Assembly: GCF_021922925.1 (NCBI RefSeq)
Contig: NZ_CP040786.1
Span: forward strand, 930,001 to 994,000
Direction of reading: 5' to 3'
Source: Clavibacter phaseoli
GTDB lineage: Bacteria > Actinomycetota > Actinomycetes > Actinomycetales > Microbacteriaceae
DNA length: 64,000 bases
Every line of letters starts with the position of its first letter. Position 1 is the first letter of the stretch. Below the pieces are notes generated by a model that saw only the letters and a program-made list of their open reading frames with translations, was not told where the DNA came from and made no database searches. Shown here piece after piece: positions 49,635 to 60,490 of this stretch. The position numbers and the translations under genes were made by a program.

Positions 49635-50345
49635 ATGAGCACCTCACGCACCGTCGTCGTCACCGGAGGCAACAGGGGGATCGGGTACGCGATCGCCGAG
49701 GAGATGCTGCGCCGCGGCCACCGCGTCGCCGTCACCGCGCGCTCCGGCCAGGGCCCCGAGGGCAGCCTCACGGTGCGCGCCGACGTCACCGACGCCGCCT
49801 CCGTCGACGCCGCGTTCACCGAGGTCGAGGCCGCCTACGGACCTGTCGAGGTCGTTGTCGCGAACGCGGGCATCACGCGCGACACCCTCATGATGCGCAT
49901 GAGCGACGACGACTTCACCGAGGTGGTCGACACGAACCTGGGCGGCGCGTTCCGCGTCGTCAAGCGCGCGTCGAAGGGCATGCTCAAGGCGCGCTTCGGC
50001 CGCATCGTCCTCATCTCCAGCGTCGTCGGGCTCTACGGCTCCGGCGGCCAGGTCAACTACGCGGCCTCCAAGAGCGGGCTCGTCGGCCTCGCCCGCTCCG
50101 TCACGCGCGAGCTCGGCGCCCGTGGCATCACCGCCAACGTGGTCGCGCCCGGCTTCATCGAGACCGACATGACGGCGGAGCTGCCCGAGGCCACCGCGGC
50201 CGAGTACAAGAAGTCCATCCCGGCCGGCCGCTACGGCACCGCCGCCGAGGTCGCGGGCGCCGTGGCGTGGGTGTCCTCGGACGAGGCCGCCTACATCTCC
50301 GGCGCCGTGATCCCCGTCGACGGCGGCCTCGGCATGGGCCACTGA
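49635..50345 (+). CDS. fabG: 3-oxoacyl-[acyl-carrier-protein] reductase, FabG/MabA type
   Basis: NADPH-dependent reductase of fatty acid elongation, by homology. It has 236 residues, short-chain dehydrogenase fold. Cofactor motif TGGNRGIGYAIAEE, NAG (VVANAGITRD), catalytic serine in ISSVVGLYG and Y-x3-K in YAASKSG. ATG with GGAAGG upstream. Position after the ABC-F and SURF1 genes resembles mycobacterial fabG1 (mabA), but the inhA partner is absent; a related reductase role cannot be excluded. Confidence 0.85.
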   Translation: MSTSRTVVVTGGNRGIGYAIAEEMLRRGHRVAVTARSGQGPEGSLTVRADVTDAASVDAAFTEVEAAYGPVEVVVANAGITRDTLMMRMSDDDFTEVVDTNLGGAFRVVKRASKGMLKARFGRIVLISSVVGLYGSGGQVNYAASKSGLVGLARSVTRELGARGITANVVAPGFIETDMTAELPEATAAEYKKSIPAGRYGTAAEVAGAVAWVSSDEAAYISGAVIPVDGGLGMGH

Positions 50346-50368
50346 CCCCGCCCGTCGGGGAGAGCGCC

Positions 50369-51325
50369 GTGTCCGACCTCCTGGCGGCCTGGGATACGGG
50401 TCCCGCCGCGCTCACCGAGCTGGGGGCCACGCACAACCACGCCTACCGCGTCGACGCCGACGGCGGATCCCGCTACCTGCTGCGCCTGCACGTCGCGCGC
50501 CGGAAGCAGCACGAGATCGACCTGGAGCTCGACTGGCTCGACGTGCTCGCGGCGCGCGGCTGGCCCTCGGTGCCCGGACCGCAGCGCACGCGCGACGGAT
50601 CCTGGACGGCGACCGTCGAGGTCGCCGTCCCGGACGACGACGAGGTGGGCCTCCGCCGCGCGGTGGTCGGGGCGTCGGGAGAGCGCGTCGAGCGGCGCCT
50701 CGCGAGCCTGCTCACGTGGCACGACGGCGAGATGCTGAGCAGCCTCCCCGCCTCGTCGGACGCGGGGCCGTTCGCCGAGACGCTGGCCGCCCTGCACGCG
50801 GCCGGCGCGGATCCGGCGGCCGTCGCGCTCGCGGGCCAGCGCCGCCGCTACGACGCCGACTACGCGAGCGCGCGCCTGCAGCGCCTCGTCGAGGGGTACC
50901 CGGGCATCATGGCCGACGGCTCCACCGCGGAGGCGCTGGCCGGCGCGATCGAGGAGCTCCGCGGCACGCTGGCGGAGGCCGGGCCGCCGATCATGGTGCA
51001 CGGCGACTACCACCCGGGCAACCTGATCCAAGGGCCGGCCGGCGTCTCCGTCATCGACTTCGACCGCTGCGGGCTGGGCCCGGCCGGCCTCGACGTCGCC
51101 GCGGCGATCATGTACCTGGCGCCCCGGCAGCGCGCGCAGTTCCACCGCGCCTACACGGCGGCGGGCGGCAGCACGGGCGTCCCGGACGAGCGCTTCGGCG
51201 CGTTCATCTTCCTGGCGTACCTCGACAACGTGACCCACCTCGCGAGCCTGCCGTCGGAGCGGGAGCGGATGCCCGCGAACATCGCCCAGCTCGCGGCGAT
51301 CGCCCGGGCCGTCGTCACGGGCTGA
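50369..51325 (+). CDS. Phosphotransferase, APH/choline kinase fold
   Basis: Kinase of the aminoglycoside phosphotransferase superfamily; substrate unknown. It has 318 residues. Catalytic loop HGDYHPGN (H211, D213, N218) and metal-binding DFD (D230-D232) are intact. The N-terminal lobe (about 25-110) carries a usual beta-sheet pattern. GTG start at 50369 with GGGGAG upstream, 23 bp after fabG, so likely co-transcribed. Homoserine kinase-like, fructosamine kinase-like and small-molecule kinases share this fold; nothing here chooses among them. Confidence 0.8.
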   Translation: MSDLLAAWDTGPAALTELGATHNHAYRVDADGGSRYLLRLHVARRKQHEIDLELDWLDVLAARGWPSVPGPQRTRDGSWTATVEVAVPDDDEVGLRRAVVGASGERVERRLASLLTWHDGEMLSSLPASSDAGPFAETLAALHAAGADPAAVALAGQRRRYDADYASARLQRLVEGYPGIMADGSTAEALAGAIEELRGTLAEAGPPIMVHGDYHPGNLIQGPAGVSVIDFDRCGLGPAGLDVAAAIMYLAPRQRAQFHRAYTAAGGSTGVPDERFGAFIFLAYLDNVTHLASLPSERERMPANIAQLAAIARAVVTG

Positions 51326-51349
51326 CCCGCACCCGGGCGCCCGTCCGGA

Positions 51350-52048
51350 TCAGCGGGGGAGGCCGACGAGCGCGAGCACCTGCGCCAGGTCCCGGCGGTC
51401 GACGCACACGTCGGCGCTCCGGCGGACCGCGGGCTTCGCGTCGAAGGCGACGGAGAGCCCCGCGACCGCCATCATCTCGAGGTCGTTGGCGCCGTCGCCG
51501 ACCGCCACGACGCGCGCGAGAGGTATGCCGAGCCCGGCGCTCCACTCCTCGACGGCCGCGCGCTTGGCGGCGGCGTCGATGACCGGTCCCGCGACGCGCC
51601 CTGTCAGGCGCCCGTCGGCCGTCTCGAGCCGGTTGGCGCGCCAGAGGTCGAGCCCCAGGCGCTCGGCGAGCGGATCCAGCAGCTCGTGGAAGCCGCCCGA
51701 GACCACGGCGACGACATGGCCGGCGTCGTGCAGCCCTTGGATCAGGCGCTCGGCCCCCGGTGTGACGCGGATCCGGGATCCGACCGCCCGGTGCACCGTC
51801 GCCGGGAGCCCGGCCAGCGTCGCGACCCGCGAGCGCAGGCTCTCTGCGAAGTCGAGCTCGCCGCGCATCGCGCGGTCGGTGACGGCGGCGACCTCGTCGA
51901 GCGAGCCGGCCTCGGCGGCGAGCAGCTCGATGGCCTCGTCCTCGATGAGGGTGGAGTCGACGTCGAGCACGACGAGCATGCGCGGGAGGGCGCTGGCTAC
52001 GGGCGACGCCGCCCGGGCGGGCGGCGTCAGCGGGCGGACGGCGCTCAC
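51350..52048 (-). CDS. serB: Phosphoserine phosphatase
   Basis: Last step of serine synthesis. It has 232 residues, HAD superfamily. Motif [11 protein letters not shown] (D29 nucleophile, D31), motif II VVSGGF and motif [11 protein letters not shown]. No ACT domain, unlike the long mycobacterial SerB2. GTG 52048 overlaps the glgC stop (GTGA) and adds about 23 residues before the domain; an ATG at 51979 is possible but has no ribosome site. Convergent with the APH-fold gene. Confidence 0.88.
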   Translation of the reverse strand: MSAVRPLTPPARAASPVASALPRMLVVLDVDSTLIEDEAIELLAAEAGSLDEVAAVTDRAMRGELDFAESLRSRVATLAGLPATVHRAVGSRIRVTPGAERLIQGLHDAGHVVAVVSGGFHELLDPLAERLGLDLWRANRLETADGRLTGRVAGPVIDAAAKRAAVEEWSAGLGIPLARVVAVGDGANDLEMMAVAGLSVAFDAKPAVRRSADVCVDRRDLAQVLALVGLPR

Positions 52049-53286
52049 GGGGTGACGCGCACGCCCTTGCCCACGACGGTGATCCCGCCGTCGGTGACCG
52101 TGAAGCCCCGCGCGCGGTCGCGGTCGTGGTCGACTCCGACCGTGGCGCCGGGCTCGACCTCGACGTCCTTGTCGAGGATGGCGCGCGTGATGACGGCGCC
52201 CGCCCCGATGTGCACCTTGTCGAACACGATGCTATCGACGATGCGCGCGCCCGACTCCGCGATGACCCACGGGCCGAGCACGCTGCGCTCGACGTGGGCG
52301 CCGCTGATGACGCCGCCGAGCGAGGTGATCGAGTCGATCATCGTGCCCGTGTTGCCCTGCGCGTCGCGGACGAACTTCGCCGGAGGGCTGTTGAGCTGCT
52401 GGCTGAAGATCGGCCAGTCCTTGTTGTAGAGGTTGAACACCGGCAGGGCCGAGATGAGGTCCTGGTGCGCGTCGAAGAACGACTCGATCGTGCCGACGTC
52501 GCGCCAGTAGTACCGGTCGCGGTCGTTGGCGCCGGGCACCTCGTTGCGGTTGAGGTCGTAGACGCCGGCGTTCCCCTGCTCGACGAACCACGGCACGATG
52601 TCGCCGCCCATGTCGTGCGCGGACTCGGCGTTCTCGCCGTCGCGGCGCACCGCGTCGATGAGCTGGTCGGTGTCGAAGACGTAGTTGCCCATGGACGCGA
52701 GCACCTCGCCGGGGGAGTCGTCGAGGCCCTGCGGGTCCTTCGGCTTCTCGAGGAAGGCGCGGATCTGGTACGGGTTCGCGGGATCCACGTCGATGACGCC
52801 GAACTGGTCGGCGAGCTCGATGGGCTGGCGGATGGCCGCGACCGTGGCGCCGTGGCCGGACGCGATGTGCGCCTCGATCATCTGGCTGAAGTCCATGCGA
52901 TACACGTGGTCGGCGCCGACCACGACGACGATGTCGGGCTTCTCGTCGTTGATGAGGTTGAGGCTCTGCAGGATGGCGTCGGCGGATCCGCTGAACCAGC
53001 GCTTGCCGAGGCGCTGCTGCGCGGGCACCGACGCGATGTACGAGTTGAGCATCTGGTTGAGGCGCCAGGTCTGCGACACGTGGCGGTCGAGCGAGTGCGA
53101 CTTGTACTGCGTCAGCACCACGATCTGCGTGAGCCCCGAGTTGATGAGGTTGGAGAGCGCGAAGTCGATGAGCCGGTACTGCCCGCCGAACGGGACGGCG
53201 GGCTTCGCGCGGTCCGCGGTGAGGGGCATGAGCCGCTTGCCCTCGCCACCGGCGAGCACGATTCCAAAGATCTTCTTCGATGCCAT
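52045..53286 (-). CDS. glgC: Glucose-1-phosphate adenylyltransferase
   Basis: Makes ADP-glucose from glucose 1-phosphate and ATP, the committed step of glycogen synthesis. It has 413 residues: an N-terminal nucleotidyltransferase with [20 protein letters not shown] and RLIDFALSN, then a left-handed beta-helix (about 300-413). ATG 53286 has a -10 box (TACGCT) 6 bp upstream. It is divergent from glgA, with only 46 bp between the two start codons. serB is coupled at the 3' end. Confidence 0.95.
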   Translation of the reverse strand: MASKKIFGIVLAGGEGKRLMPLTADRAKPAVPFGGQYRLIDFALSNLINSGLTQIVVLTQYKSHSLDRHVSQTWRLNQMLNSYIASVPAQQRLGKRWFSGSADAILQSLNLINDEKPDIVVVVGADHVYRMDFSQMIEAHIASGHGATVAAIRQPIELADQFGVIDVDPANPYQIRAFLEKPKDPQGLDDSPGEVLASMGNYVFDTDQLIDAVRRDGENAESAHDMGGDIVPWFVEQGNAGVYDLNRNEVPGANDRDRYYWRDVGTIESFFDAHQDLISALPVFNLYNKDWPIFSQQLNSPPAKFVRDAQGNTGTMIDSITSLGGVISGAHVERSVLGPWVIAESGARIVDSIVFDKVHIGAGAVITRAILDKDVEVEPGATVGVDHDRDRARGFTVTDGGITVVGKGVRVTP

Positions 53287-53292
53287 TGCTCC

Positions 53293-53298
53293 AGCGTA
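53293..53298 (-). promoter_or_regulatory. -10 box TACGCT, leaderless start of glgC
   Basis: Minus strand TACGCT followed by GGAGCA and ATG at 53286, 6-bp spacing. Confidence 0.6.
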
Positions 53299-53319
53299 GA
53301 TGCACGACAGGGCATGTAC

Positions 53320-53325
53320 TAGCGT
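53320..53325 (+). promoter_or_regulatory. -10 box TAGCGT, leaderless start of glgA
   Basis: TAGCGT ends 7 bp before the glgA ATG at 53333. The divergent glgC -10 is 21 bp away, so the two promoters share their upstream region. Confidence 0.6.
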
Positions 53326-53332
53326 TCGACCA

Positions 53333-54517
53333 ATGCGAGCAGACGTGATCACCAAGGAGTATCCGCCCGAGGTCTACGGGGGTGCCGGAGTGCACGTCAC
53401 GGAGCTCGTGAAGGCCATGCGGCAGAAGACGGAGGTCGTCGTCCGCGCCTTCGGGGCGCCGCGCGACGAGCCCGGCGTCTTCTCGTATCCCGTCCCGGCG
53501 GAGCTCGCCGGCGCCAACGCGACCCTGCAGACCATGGCCGTCGACCTCGCGATCGCGAGCGACGTGGCGGGCGCCGACGTCGTCCACTCGCACACCTGGT
53601 ACGCGAACCACGCGGGCCACGTCGCGTCGATGCTGCACGGGATCCCGCACGTCGTCACCGCGCACAGCCTCGAGCCGCTGCGCCCGTGGAAGGCCGAGCA
53701 GCTGGGCGGCGGCTACCGCGTGTCCAGCTGGATCGAGCGCACGGCGTACGAGGCGGCGGACGCCGTCATCGCCGTCAGCGACGGCATGAAGCGCGACATC
53801 CTCCGCTCGTACCCCGCGCTCGACGAGGCCCGCGTGCACACGGTCTACAACGGCATCGACCTCGAGGCGTGGTCGCCCGTGCACGACGACGAGCTCGTGC
53901 GATCGCTGGGCATCGACCCGTCCCGGCCCTCGGTCGTGTTCGTCGGCCGGATCACGCGGCAGAAGGGCCTGCCCTACCTCCTCCGCGCCGCCGCGCTGCT
54001 GCCCGCCGACGTGCAGATGGTGCTGTGCGCGGGCGCGCCCGACACCCCGCAGATCATGGAGGAGGTCACGGCCCTCGTCCGCGGCCTGCAGGAGGAGCGC
54101 TCCGGCGTCGTGTGGATCGACCGCCTGCTGCCGCGCCGCGAGCTCTCCGCCGTGCTCACCGCCGGCACCGTCTTCGTCTGCCCGTCGGTCTACGAGCCGC
54201 TCGGCATCGTCAACCTCGAGGCCATGGCCTGCGGCGCTCCCGTCGTCGGCACCGCCACGGGCGGGATCCCCGAGGTCGTCGACGACGGCGTCACCGGCCG
54301 CCTCGTCCCCATCGACCAGGCCACGGACGGCACGGGCACGCCCACCGACCCCGAGCGCTTCGTCCGCGACCTCGCCGCCGCGCTGACGGAGGTCGTGCAG
54401 GATCCGGACGCCGCGCGCCGCATGGGCGAGGCCGGCCGCCTCCGCGCCGAGCGCGAGTTCGGCTGGGACCGCATCGCCCGCCAGACCGAGGCGATCTACG
54501 CGTCCATCCTGCGCTGA
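53333..54517 (+). CDS. glgA: Glycogen synthase, GT4 type
   Basis: Retaining glucosyltransferase that uses ADP-glucose; the actinobacterial GT4 form can make maltose 1-phosphate (GlgM) as well as extend glucan. It has 394 residues. [18 protein letters not shown] at the N-terminus, the donor-binding [13 protein letters not shown] and E-x7-E motif in [21 protein letters not shown] 53333 directly follows a -10 box. Divergent from glgC as in M. tuberculosis. Whether it is a polymer or maltose-1-phosphate enzyme cannot be told from sequence alone. Confidence 0.93.
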   Translation: MRADVITKEYPPEVYGGAGVHVTELVKAMRQKTEVVVRAFGAPRDEPGVFSYPVPAELAGANATLQTMAVDLAIASDVAGADVVHSHTWYANHAGHVASMLHGIPHVVTAHSLEPLRPWKAEQLGGGYRVSSWIERTAYEAADAVIAVSDGMKRDILRSYPALDEARVHTVYNGIDLEAWSPVHDDELVRSLGIDPSRPSVVFVGRITRQKGLPYLLRAAALLPADVQMVLCAGAPDTPQIMEEVTALVRGLQEERSGVVWIDRLLPRRELSAVLTAGTVFVCPSVYEPLGIVNLEAMACGAPVVGTATGGIPEVVDDGVTGRLVPIDQATDGTGTPTDPERFVRDLAAALTEVVQDPDAARRMGEAGRLRAEREFGWDRIARQTEAIYASILR

Positions 54518-54546
54518 CCTCGCGGCCGCGGGCCGCGCTCCCGTCC

Positions 54547-54587
54547 GCCCGGGCTCCCCACGGCCGCGAGGCGCGGGGAGCCCGGGC
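54547..54587 (+). terminator. Terminator of glgA
   Basis: 13-bp perfect stem (54547-54559 with 54575-54587), 15-nt loop, 29 bp after the stop and just before the next -10 box. Confidence 0.7.
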
Positions 54588-54590
54588 CGG

Positions 54591-54596
54591 TAGACT
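54591..54596 (+). promoter_or_regulatory. -10 box TAGACT, leaderless start of the ABC ATPase
   Basis: TAGACT ends 7 bp before ATG 54604. Confidence 0.65.
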
Positions 54597-54603
54597 CGTG
54601 CGC

Positions 54604-55392
54604 ATGAGCCACGTCCTCTCCCTGTCCGGAGTGTCCTTCGTCCGGAACGGGACGACCATCCTCGACCAGGTGGAGTGGACGGTGGACGGCGACGAGCGCT
54701 GGGTCGTCCTCGGGCCGAACGGCGCCGGGAAGACGAGCCTCCTCCAGATCGCCTCCGCCATGGCCCACCCGTCCTCGGGCACCGCCACGGTCCTCGACCA
54801 CGAGCTCGGCCGCGTCGACGTCTTCGAGCTCCGCTCGCGCATCGGGTTCGCCTCCACCGCGATGGCCCGGCGCATCCCCGCCGACGAGACCGTGCTCGAC
54901 GTCGTGCTCACCGCCGCGTACTCGGTCACCGGCCGCTGGAACGAGGACTACGAGGACATCGACGTGCGTCGCGCCCAGCGTGTCCTCGCCGAGTGGCGCC
55001 TCGGCCACCTCGAGCAGCGCCGGTTCGGCACGCTGAGCGACGGCGAGCAGAAGCGCGTGCAGATCGCCCGCTCGATCATGACCGACCCCGAGCTGCTGCT
55101 CCTCGACGAGCCGGCCGCGAGCCTCGACCTCGGCGCGCGCGAGGAGCTGCTGCAGCTCCTCGGCGGCTACGCGTCGGCCCCCGAGGCGCCCGGCATCGTC
55201 ATGGTCACGCACCACGTCGAGGAGATCCCGCGCGGCTTCACGCACGCGCTGCTGCTGCGCGAGGGAGCGGTCGTCGCGGCCGGTCCGCTCGCGGACGTCA
55301 TCACCGCGGACGCGCTCAGCCGGACCTTCGGCCTCGCCCTCGAGGTCACGCACGACGACGGCCGCTTCACGGCCCGCGCCGTCCGCTCCTGA
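54604..55392 (+). CDS. ABC transporter ATP-binding protein
   Basis: Single ABC ATPase domain; the permease is not next to it. It has 262 residues. Walker [10 protein letters not shown] near 41-49, a signature reading LSDGEQKRV (D in place of the usual G), Walker [13 protein letters not shown] and switch histidine in [12 protein letters not shown]. The signature and EEIPRGF stretch resemble the YlmA/ModF-like cytosolic ATPases rather than importers. Leaderless promoter upstream; L31 follows on its own promoter. Substrate and partner unknown. Confidence 0.85.
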   Translation: MSHVLSLSGVSFVRNGTTILDQVEWTVDGDERWVVLGPNGAGKTSLLQIASAMAHPSSGTATVLDHELGRVDVFELRSRIGFASTAMARRIPADETVLDVVLTAAYSVTGRWNEDYEDIDVRRAQRVLAEWRLGHLEQRRFGTLSDGEQKRVQIARSIMTDPELLLLDEPAASLDLGAREELLQLLGGYASAPEAPGIVMVTHHVEEIPRGFTHALLLREGAVVAAGPLADVITADALSRTFGLALEVTHDDGRFTARAVRS

Positions 55393-55442
55393 CCACCTGG
55401 CAGGCGCCCCGGCGCGCCTGCCCGCTCTCGGCACCCGTCTGG

Positions 55443-55448
55443 TAGGCT
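55443..55448 (+). promoter_or_regulatory. -10 box TAGGCT of rpmE2
   Basis: TAGGCTCGTCC lies 77 bp before the ATG, giving a leader of about 70 nt. No Zur-like box was recognised. Confidence 0.55.
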
Positions 55449-55525
55449 CGTCCACTGGTCCGGTGATCATCCCGGGCACCCACGCTTCCCGCGCACGAAA
55501 TCGAACCGACGAAGGACACTCCCCG

Positions 55526-55780
55526 ATGAAGACCGACATCCACCCCCAGTACGCCCCCGTCGTCTTCCGCGACCTCGCCTCCGGTGCGACGTTCCTCACG
55601 CGCTCCACCGTCGGCAGCTCCAAGACCATCGAGTGGGAGGACGGCAACACGTACCCCGTCATCGACGTCGAGATCTCGAGCGAGTCGCACCCGTTCTACA
55701 CGGGCAAGCAGCGCATCATGGACTCCGCCGGCCGCGTCGAGAAGTTCAACTCGCGCTACGCGGGCTTCGGCAAGAAGTAG
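55526..55780 (+). CDS. rpmE2: 50S ribosomal protein L31 type B
   Basis: Ribosomal protein of the large subunit. It has 84 residues, longer than type A, and lacks all cysteines, so it is the zinc-free paralogue; such copies usually replace the zinc form when zinc is scarce. [26 protein letters not shown] and [12 protein letters not shown] are typical of type B. ATG with GAAGGA upstream. Flanked by its own promoter and a strong terminator, it stands alone. Confidence 0.95.
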   Translation: MKTDIHPQYAPVVFRDLASGATFLTRSTVGSSKTIEWEDGNTYPVIDVEISSESHPFYTGKQRIMDSAGRVEKFNSRYAGFGKK

Positions 55781-55798
55781 CAGCCCACCCGCTGCACC

Positions 55799-55834
55799 AC
55801 GAAGGGCGCCCGGCTCCGGCCGGGCGCCCTTCGT
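55799..55834 (+). terminator. Terminator of rpmE2
   Basis: Perfect 16-bp stem (55799-55814 with 55819-55834) and TCCG loop, 18 bp after the stop. Confidence 0.85.
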
Positions 55835-55837
55835 CGT

Positions 55838-55878
55838 CCCCGGGCGTCGCGCTCTCGCGATGAGCGCGACGCCCGGGG
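55838..55878 (-). terminator. Terminator of the DEDDh exonuclease gene
   Basis: 17-bp perfect stem (55838-55854 with 55862-55878), 7-nt loop, just past the minus-strand stop at 55887. Two back-to-back hairpins separate the convergent genes. Confidence 0.75.
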
Positions 55879-55886
55879 GATCGGGG

Positions 55887-56588
55887 TCAGGACCCGGCGT
55901 GCCGCTCGGGCCAGGCGCCGGAGGTCGTGAAGGCGGGATCCCGCGTGCGCCGCATGTAGTCCTGGAAGCTCTCCGCCTGCACGCGCGACCAGTCGACCTG
56001 GCGGTCGTGCAGGTCGAGCACCGGGATGTCGAGCTGGTCGGCGTAGCGCCCGGCGATGGCCTGGGCGACGCGCCCGGCGGCGATGGCGTCCGCGCCCGCG
56101 TCGTGCGCGTCGTCGAGGCGGACGCCGTAGTGCTCGGCCGCGACGGACAGCGTGCGCTTGCCGCGGCGGTACGTGTCGACCGCCTTGTCGATGACGAGCG
56201 GGTCGACGACGGGGCCGGTGTCGCGGAGCGGCTCCACCCCGTGCCGCACGGCCTCGCGGTTGAGGAGCGTGAGGTCGTAGGGCGCGTTGTAGACGACGAG
56301 CGCGAGGCCCCGGGCGAACATGTCGCGGATGGTCGTGACGATCTCGAGGACGACCGCGGCGGCGTCGCGCCCCTCGGCCCGCGCGCGCTCCGTGGTGAAA
56401 CCATGGATGGCCGCGGCGCCCGCGGGGATCTCGACGCCGGGATCCGCGAGCCAGTCGTGCCGCTCGAGCACCTGCCCCTGCGCGTCGAGGACGACGATGC
56501 AGGCCGTGACGATGCGCGCGGTCTCGACGTCGACTCCCGTCGTCTCGAGGTCGAACGAGGCCAGGGTGTCGTGCCAGCGGGAGCTCAT
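55887..56588 (-). CDS. DEDDh 3'-5' exonuclease, DnaQ-like
   Basis: Predicted to remove nucleotides from the 3' end of DNA or RNA. It has 233 residues. FDLETTG (Exo I, Asp and Glu), YNAPYDLTLL (Exo II) and HDAGADAIAAG (Exo III, H and D) complete the DEDDh site. It could be a proofreading-type or an orphan exonuclease; no polymerase gene is adjacent. ATG 56588 has a -10 box (TAGCAT) 7 bp upstream. Lies 10 bp before the treS stop on the same strand but has its own promoter within the gap. Confidence 0.88.
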   Translation of the reverse strand: MSSRWHDTLASFDLETTGVDVETARIVTACIVVLDAQGQVLERHDWLADPGVEIPAGAAAIHGFTTERARAEGRDAAAVVLEIVTTIRDMFARGLALVVYNAPYDLTLLNREAVRHGVEPLRDTGPVVDPLVIDKAVDTYRRGKRTLSVAAEHYGVRLDDAHDAGADAIAAGRVAQAIAGRYADQLDIPVLDLHDRQVDWSRVQAESFQDYMRRTRDPAFTTSGAWPERHAGS

Positions 56589-56598
56589 CCTGTAGATG

Positions 56599-58320
<1,722 letters not shown>

Positions 58321-58377
58321 GGTTCTCCTCATGGGCGCGACGGGGGCGTCGACTCGGGGCGGGAAGGCTCGATCGCC

Positions 58378-58383
58378 ACTCTA
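58378..58383 (-). promoter_or_regulatory. -10 box TAGAGT of treS
   Basis: Minus strand TAGAGT, about 57 bp before the treS GTG. The divergent hydrolase -10 (58443) is 59 bp away. Confidence 0.5.
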
Positions 58384-58442
58384 GGCGCGGCGCGCGGGTG
58401 GGGGACCCCGGCGCGCCCGGGGGCGCGGGCCGCCCCCGCTCG

Positions 58443-58448
58443 TAGACT
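58443..58448 (+). promoter_or_regulatory. -10 box TAGACT, leaderless start of the hydrolase
   Basis: TAGACTCGTCCCCG then ATG 58457; 8-bp spacing. Confidence 0.6.
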
Positions 58449-58456
58449 CGTCCCCG

Positions 58457-59353
58457 ATGACCGTCCCCTCGCCCTACGCCGCCCAGCTCGACCGCATCCC
58501 GGTGGTCCGCCGCACCGTCGACCTCCTCGGGAGCCGCACCGCCTGGTGGGAGTACGGGCCCGCCGACGCCGACCGCGTGCTCGTCGTCGTGCACGGGTTC
58601 CGGGGGGACCACCACGGGCTCGAGCCGGTGGTCGCGCAGCTGCCGGGCGTGCGGATCCTCTCGCCCGACCTGCCCGGCTTCGGCGACTCGACGCCCCTCG
58701 TCGACGCGCGCCACGACATCGCCGGCTACTCCGCGTGGCTCCGCGCGTTCGTCGACGCGACCGGCACGCGCGACGCGACCGCGCTCGGCCACTCGTTCGG
58801 CTCGATCGTCGTCTCGGCCGCGCTCGCGGACGGCCTGCCGAGCCCGCGCGCGATCCTCGTGAACCCGATCGCGGCGCCCGCGCTCGAGGGTCCGCGGGGG
58901 ATCCTGACCCGGCTCGCGGTGCTCTACTACCGCGCCGCCGCCGTGCTGCCCGAACGCGCGGGCTTCGGCCTGCTGCGCAACCGCGCCATCGTGCGCGTCA
59001 TGAGCGAGGCCATGGCGAAGACGCGCGACCGGCCGCTCCGCCGGTGGATCAACGACCAGCACGACCGCTTCTTCAGCGCGTTCAGCGACCGCCGCGTCGT
59101 GCTCGAGGCGTTCCGCGCGTCGGTGTCGTCGGACGTGAGCACGTACGCGGCGCGCGTCGCCGTGCCCGTGCTGCTCGTCGCGGCCGAGCGCGACGACATC
59201 ACGCCCGTCGCCGCGCAGCACCGGCTGCAGCGCCTCTTCGCCGACGCCCGGCTCCGGGTGATCCCGCGGGTCGGGCACCTCATCCACTACGAGACGCCCC
59301 GGGAGGCGGCCGGCTTCGTCCGCGCCTTCCTGGACGAGGGGAGCGCGTCATGA
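58457..59353 (+). CDS. Alpha/beta hydrolase
   Basis: Serine hydrolase of unknown substrate. It has 298 residues. Oxyanion segment VVVHGFRGDHHG, nucleophile elbow GHSFGS, acid in VAAERDDITPV and histidine in VGHLIHYE form a complete triad. Typical esterase/epoxide-hydrolase-like layout; no signal peptide, so cytoplasmic. It overlaps the glycosyltransferase start by 4 bp (ATGA), so the two may act together, for instance on a lipid- or sugar-linked compound; this is inference. Confidence 0.85.
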   Translation: MTVPSPYAAQLDRIPVVRRTVDLLGSRTAWWEYGPADADRVLVVVHGFRGDHHGLEPVVAQLPGVRILSPDLPGFGDSTPLVDARHDIAGYSAWLRAFVDATGTRDATALGHSFGSIVVSAALADGLPSPRAILVNPIAAPALEGPRGILTRLAVLYYRAAAVLPERAGFGLLRNRAIVRVMSEAMAKTRDRPLRRWINDQHDRFFSAFSDRRVVLEAFRASVSSDVSTYAARVAVPVLLVAAERDDITPVAAQHRLQRLFADARLRVIPRVGHLIHYETPREAAGFVRAFLDEGSAS

Positions 59354-60444
59354 GGCTCGTGTTCGACTGCCGGTACACCCGCATCGGCCGGCACGACGGG
59401 ATCAGCCGCTACGGCGCCGAGCTCGTCGCCCGGCTGGGCGACCGCTTCGACGTGACCATGCTCATCAGCGACCACCGCCAGCTCGCGCTGCTGCCCGACC
59501 TGCCCTGGCAGCTGGTCAGCTCGCCGACCGGGGCGCGCGAGCCGTGGGTCGCGCGCCGCGTCTCGCGGATGCGGCCGGACGTCGTCTACAGCCCCATGCA
59601 GACGATGGGATCCCGCGGCCGCACGTACCCGCTCGTGCTCACGCTGCACGACCTCATCTACTACCGCCACCGGCGTCCGCCGCGCGACCTGCCCGCGCCC
59701 GTGCGCGCGCTCTGGCGGGCCTTCCACCTCGCCTGGTGGCCGCAGCGGCTGCTGCTCGACCGGGCCGACGCGATCGTGACGGTGAGCGAGACGACGCGCG
59801 GCCTCATCCGCGCGCACCGCCTGACCACCAAGCCCGTGGTCGTCGTGCCGAACGCCGCCGAGCTGGCGCCCGCCCCCGACGGCACCCCGGACGGGCCTCG
59901 TGAGGCGCCCGCCGAGCGGACGCTCGTCTACATGGGCTCCTACATGCCCTACAAGAACGTGGACACGCTCGTGCGCGCGGTCGACGACCTGCCCGACCAC
60001 GAGCTGCACCTCATGAGCCGCGTCGCGCCCGCCGAGCGCGCGCGGCTGGAGGGGCTCGCCGACGGCGCTCGCCTGGTCTTCCGCGACGGCGCGAGCGACG
60101 ACGAGTACGCGTCGACGCTCCGGCGCGCGACCGCGCTGCTCACGGCGTCGCGCGACGAGGGCTTCGGGATCCCCGTGATCGAGGCGATGAGCGTGGGCCT
60201 GCCCGTGGTGGTCAGCGACATCCCGATCTTCCGCGAGATCGGGGGCGACGCGGCCGTGTACGTGGATCCGGACGACGCGGAGGGGTTCGCCGCGGCCGTC
60301 CGCGCGCTGGAGGACCCGGACGAGTGGCGCCGGCGGTCGGCGGCGTGCATCGCCCGCGCGGCCGGGTACGACTGGGACCGGTCGGCCCGCGAGCTCGGCG
60401 ACCTCCTCGAGCGGGTCGCGCGCACGGGGCGTCGCGGGGCCTGA
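59350..60444 (+). CDS. Glycosyltransferase family 4
   Basis: Predicted retaining glycosyltransferase (GT-B fold). It has 364 residues. Donor-site features VYMGSYMPYKNVDTLVRAV and E-x7-E in SRDEGFGIPVIEAMSVGLP, with a preceding acceptor domain containing LTLHDLIYY. No membrane helix. Start ATG overlaps the hydrolase stop. Sugar donor and acceptor cannot be named; likely cell-envelope or small glycoconjugate synthesis, by family. Confidence 0.88.
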   Translation: MRLVFDCRYTRIGRHDGISRYGAELVARLGDRFDVTMLISDHRQLALLPDLPWQLVSSPTGAREPWVARRVSRMRPDVVYSPMQTMGSRGRTYPLVLTLHDLIYYRHRRPPRDLPAPVRALWRAFHLAWWPQRLLLDRADAIVTVSETTRGLIRAHRLTTKPVVVVPNAAELAPAPDGTPDGPREAPAERTLVYMGSYMPYKNVDTLVRAVDDLPDHELHLMSRVAPAERARLEGLADGARLVFRDGASDDEYASTLRRATALLTASRDEGFGIPVIEAMSVGLPVVVSDIPIFREIGGDAAVYVDPDDAEGFAAAVRALEDPDEWRRRSAACIARAAGYDWDRSARELGDLLERVARTGRRGA

Positions 60445-60490
60445 GGCCGGGGCGGTCGCGGGTCGTGGTCCGCTCGGAGGCGGACGCGGA

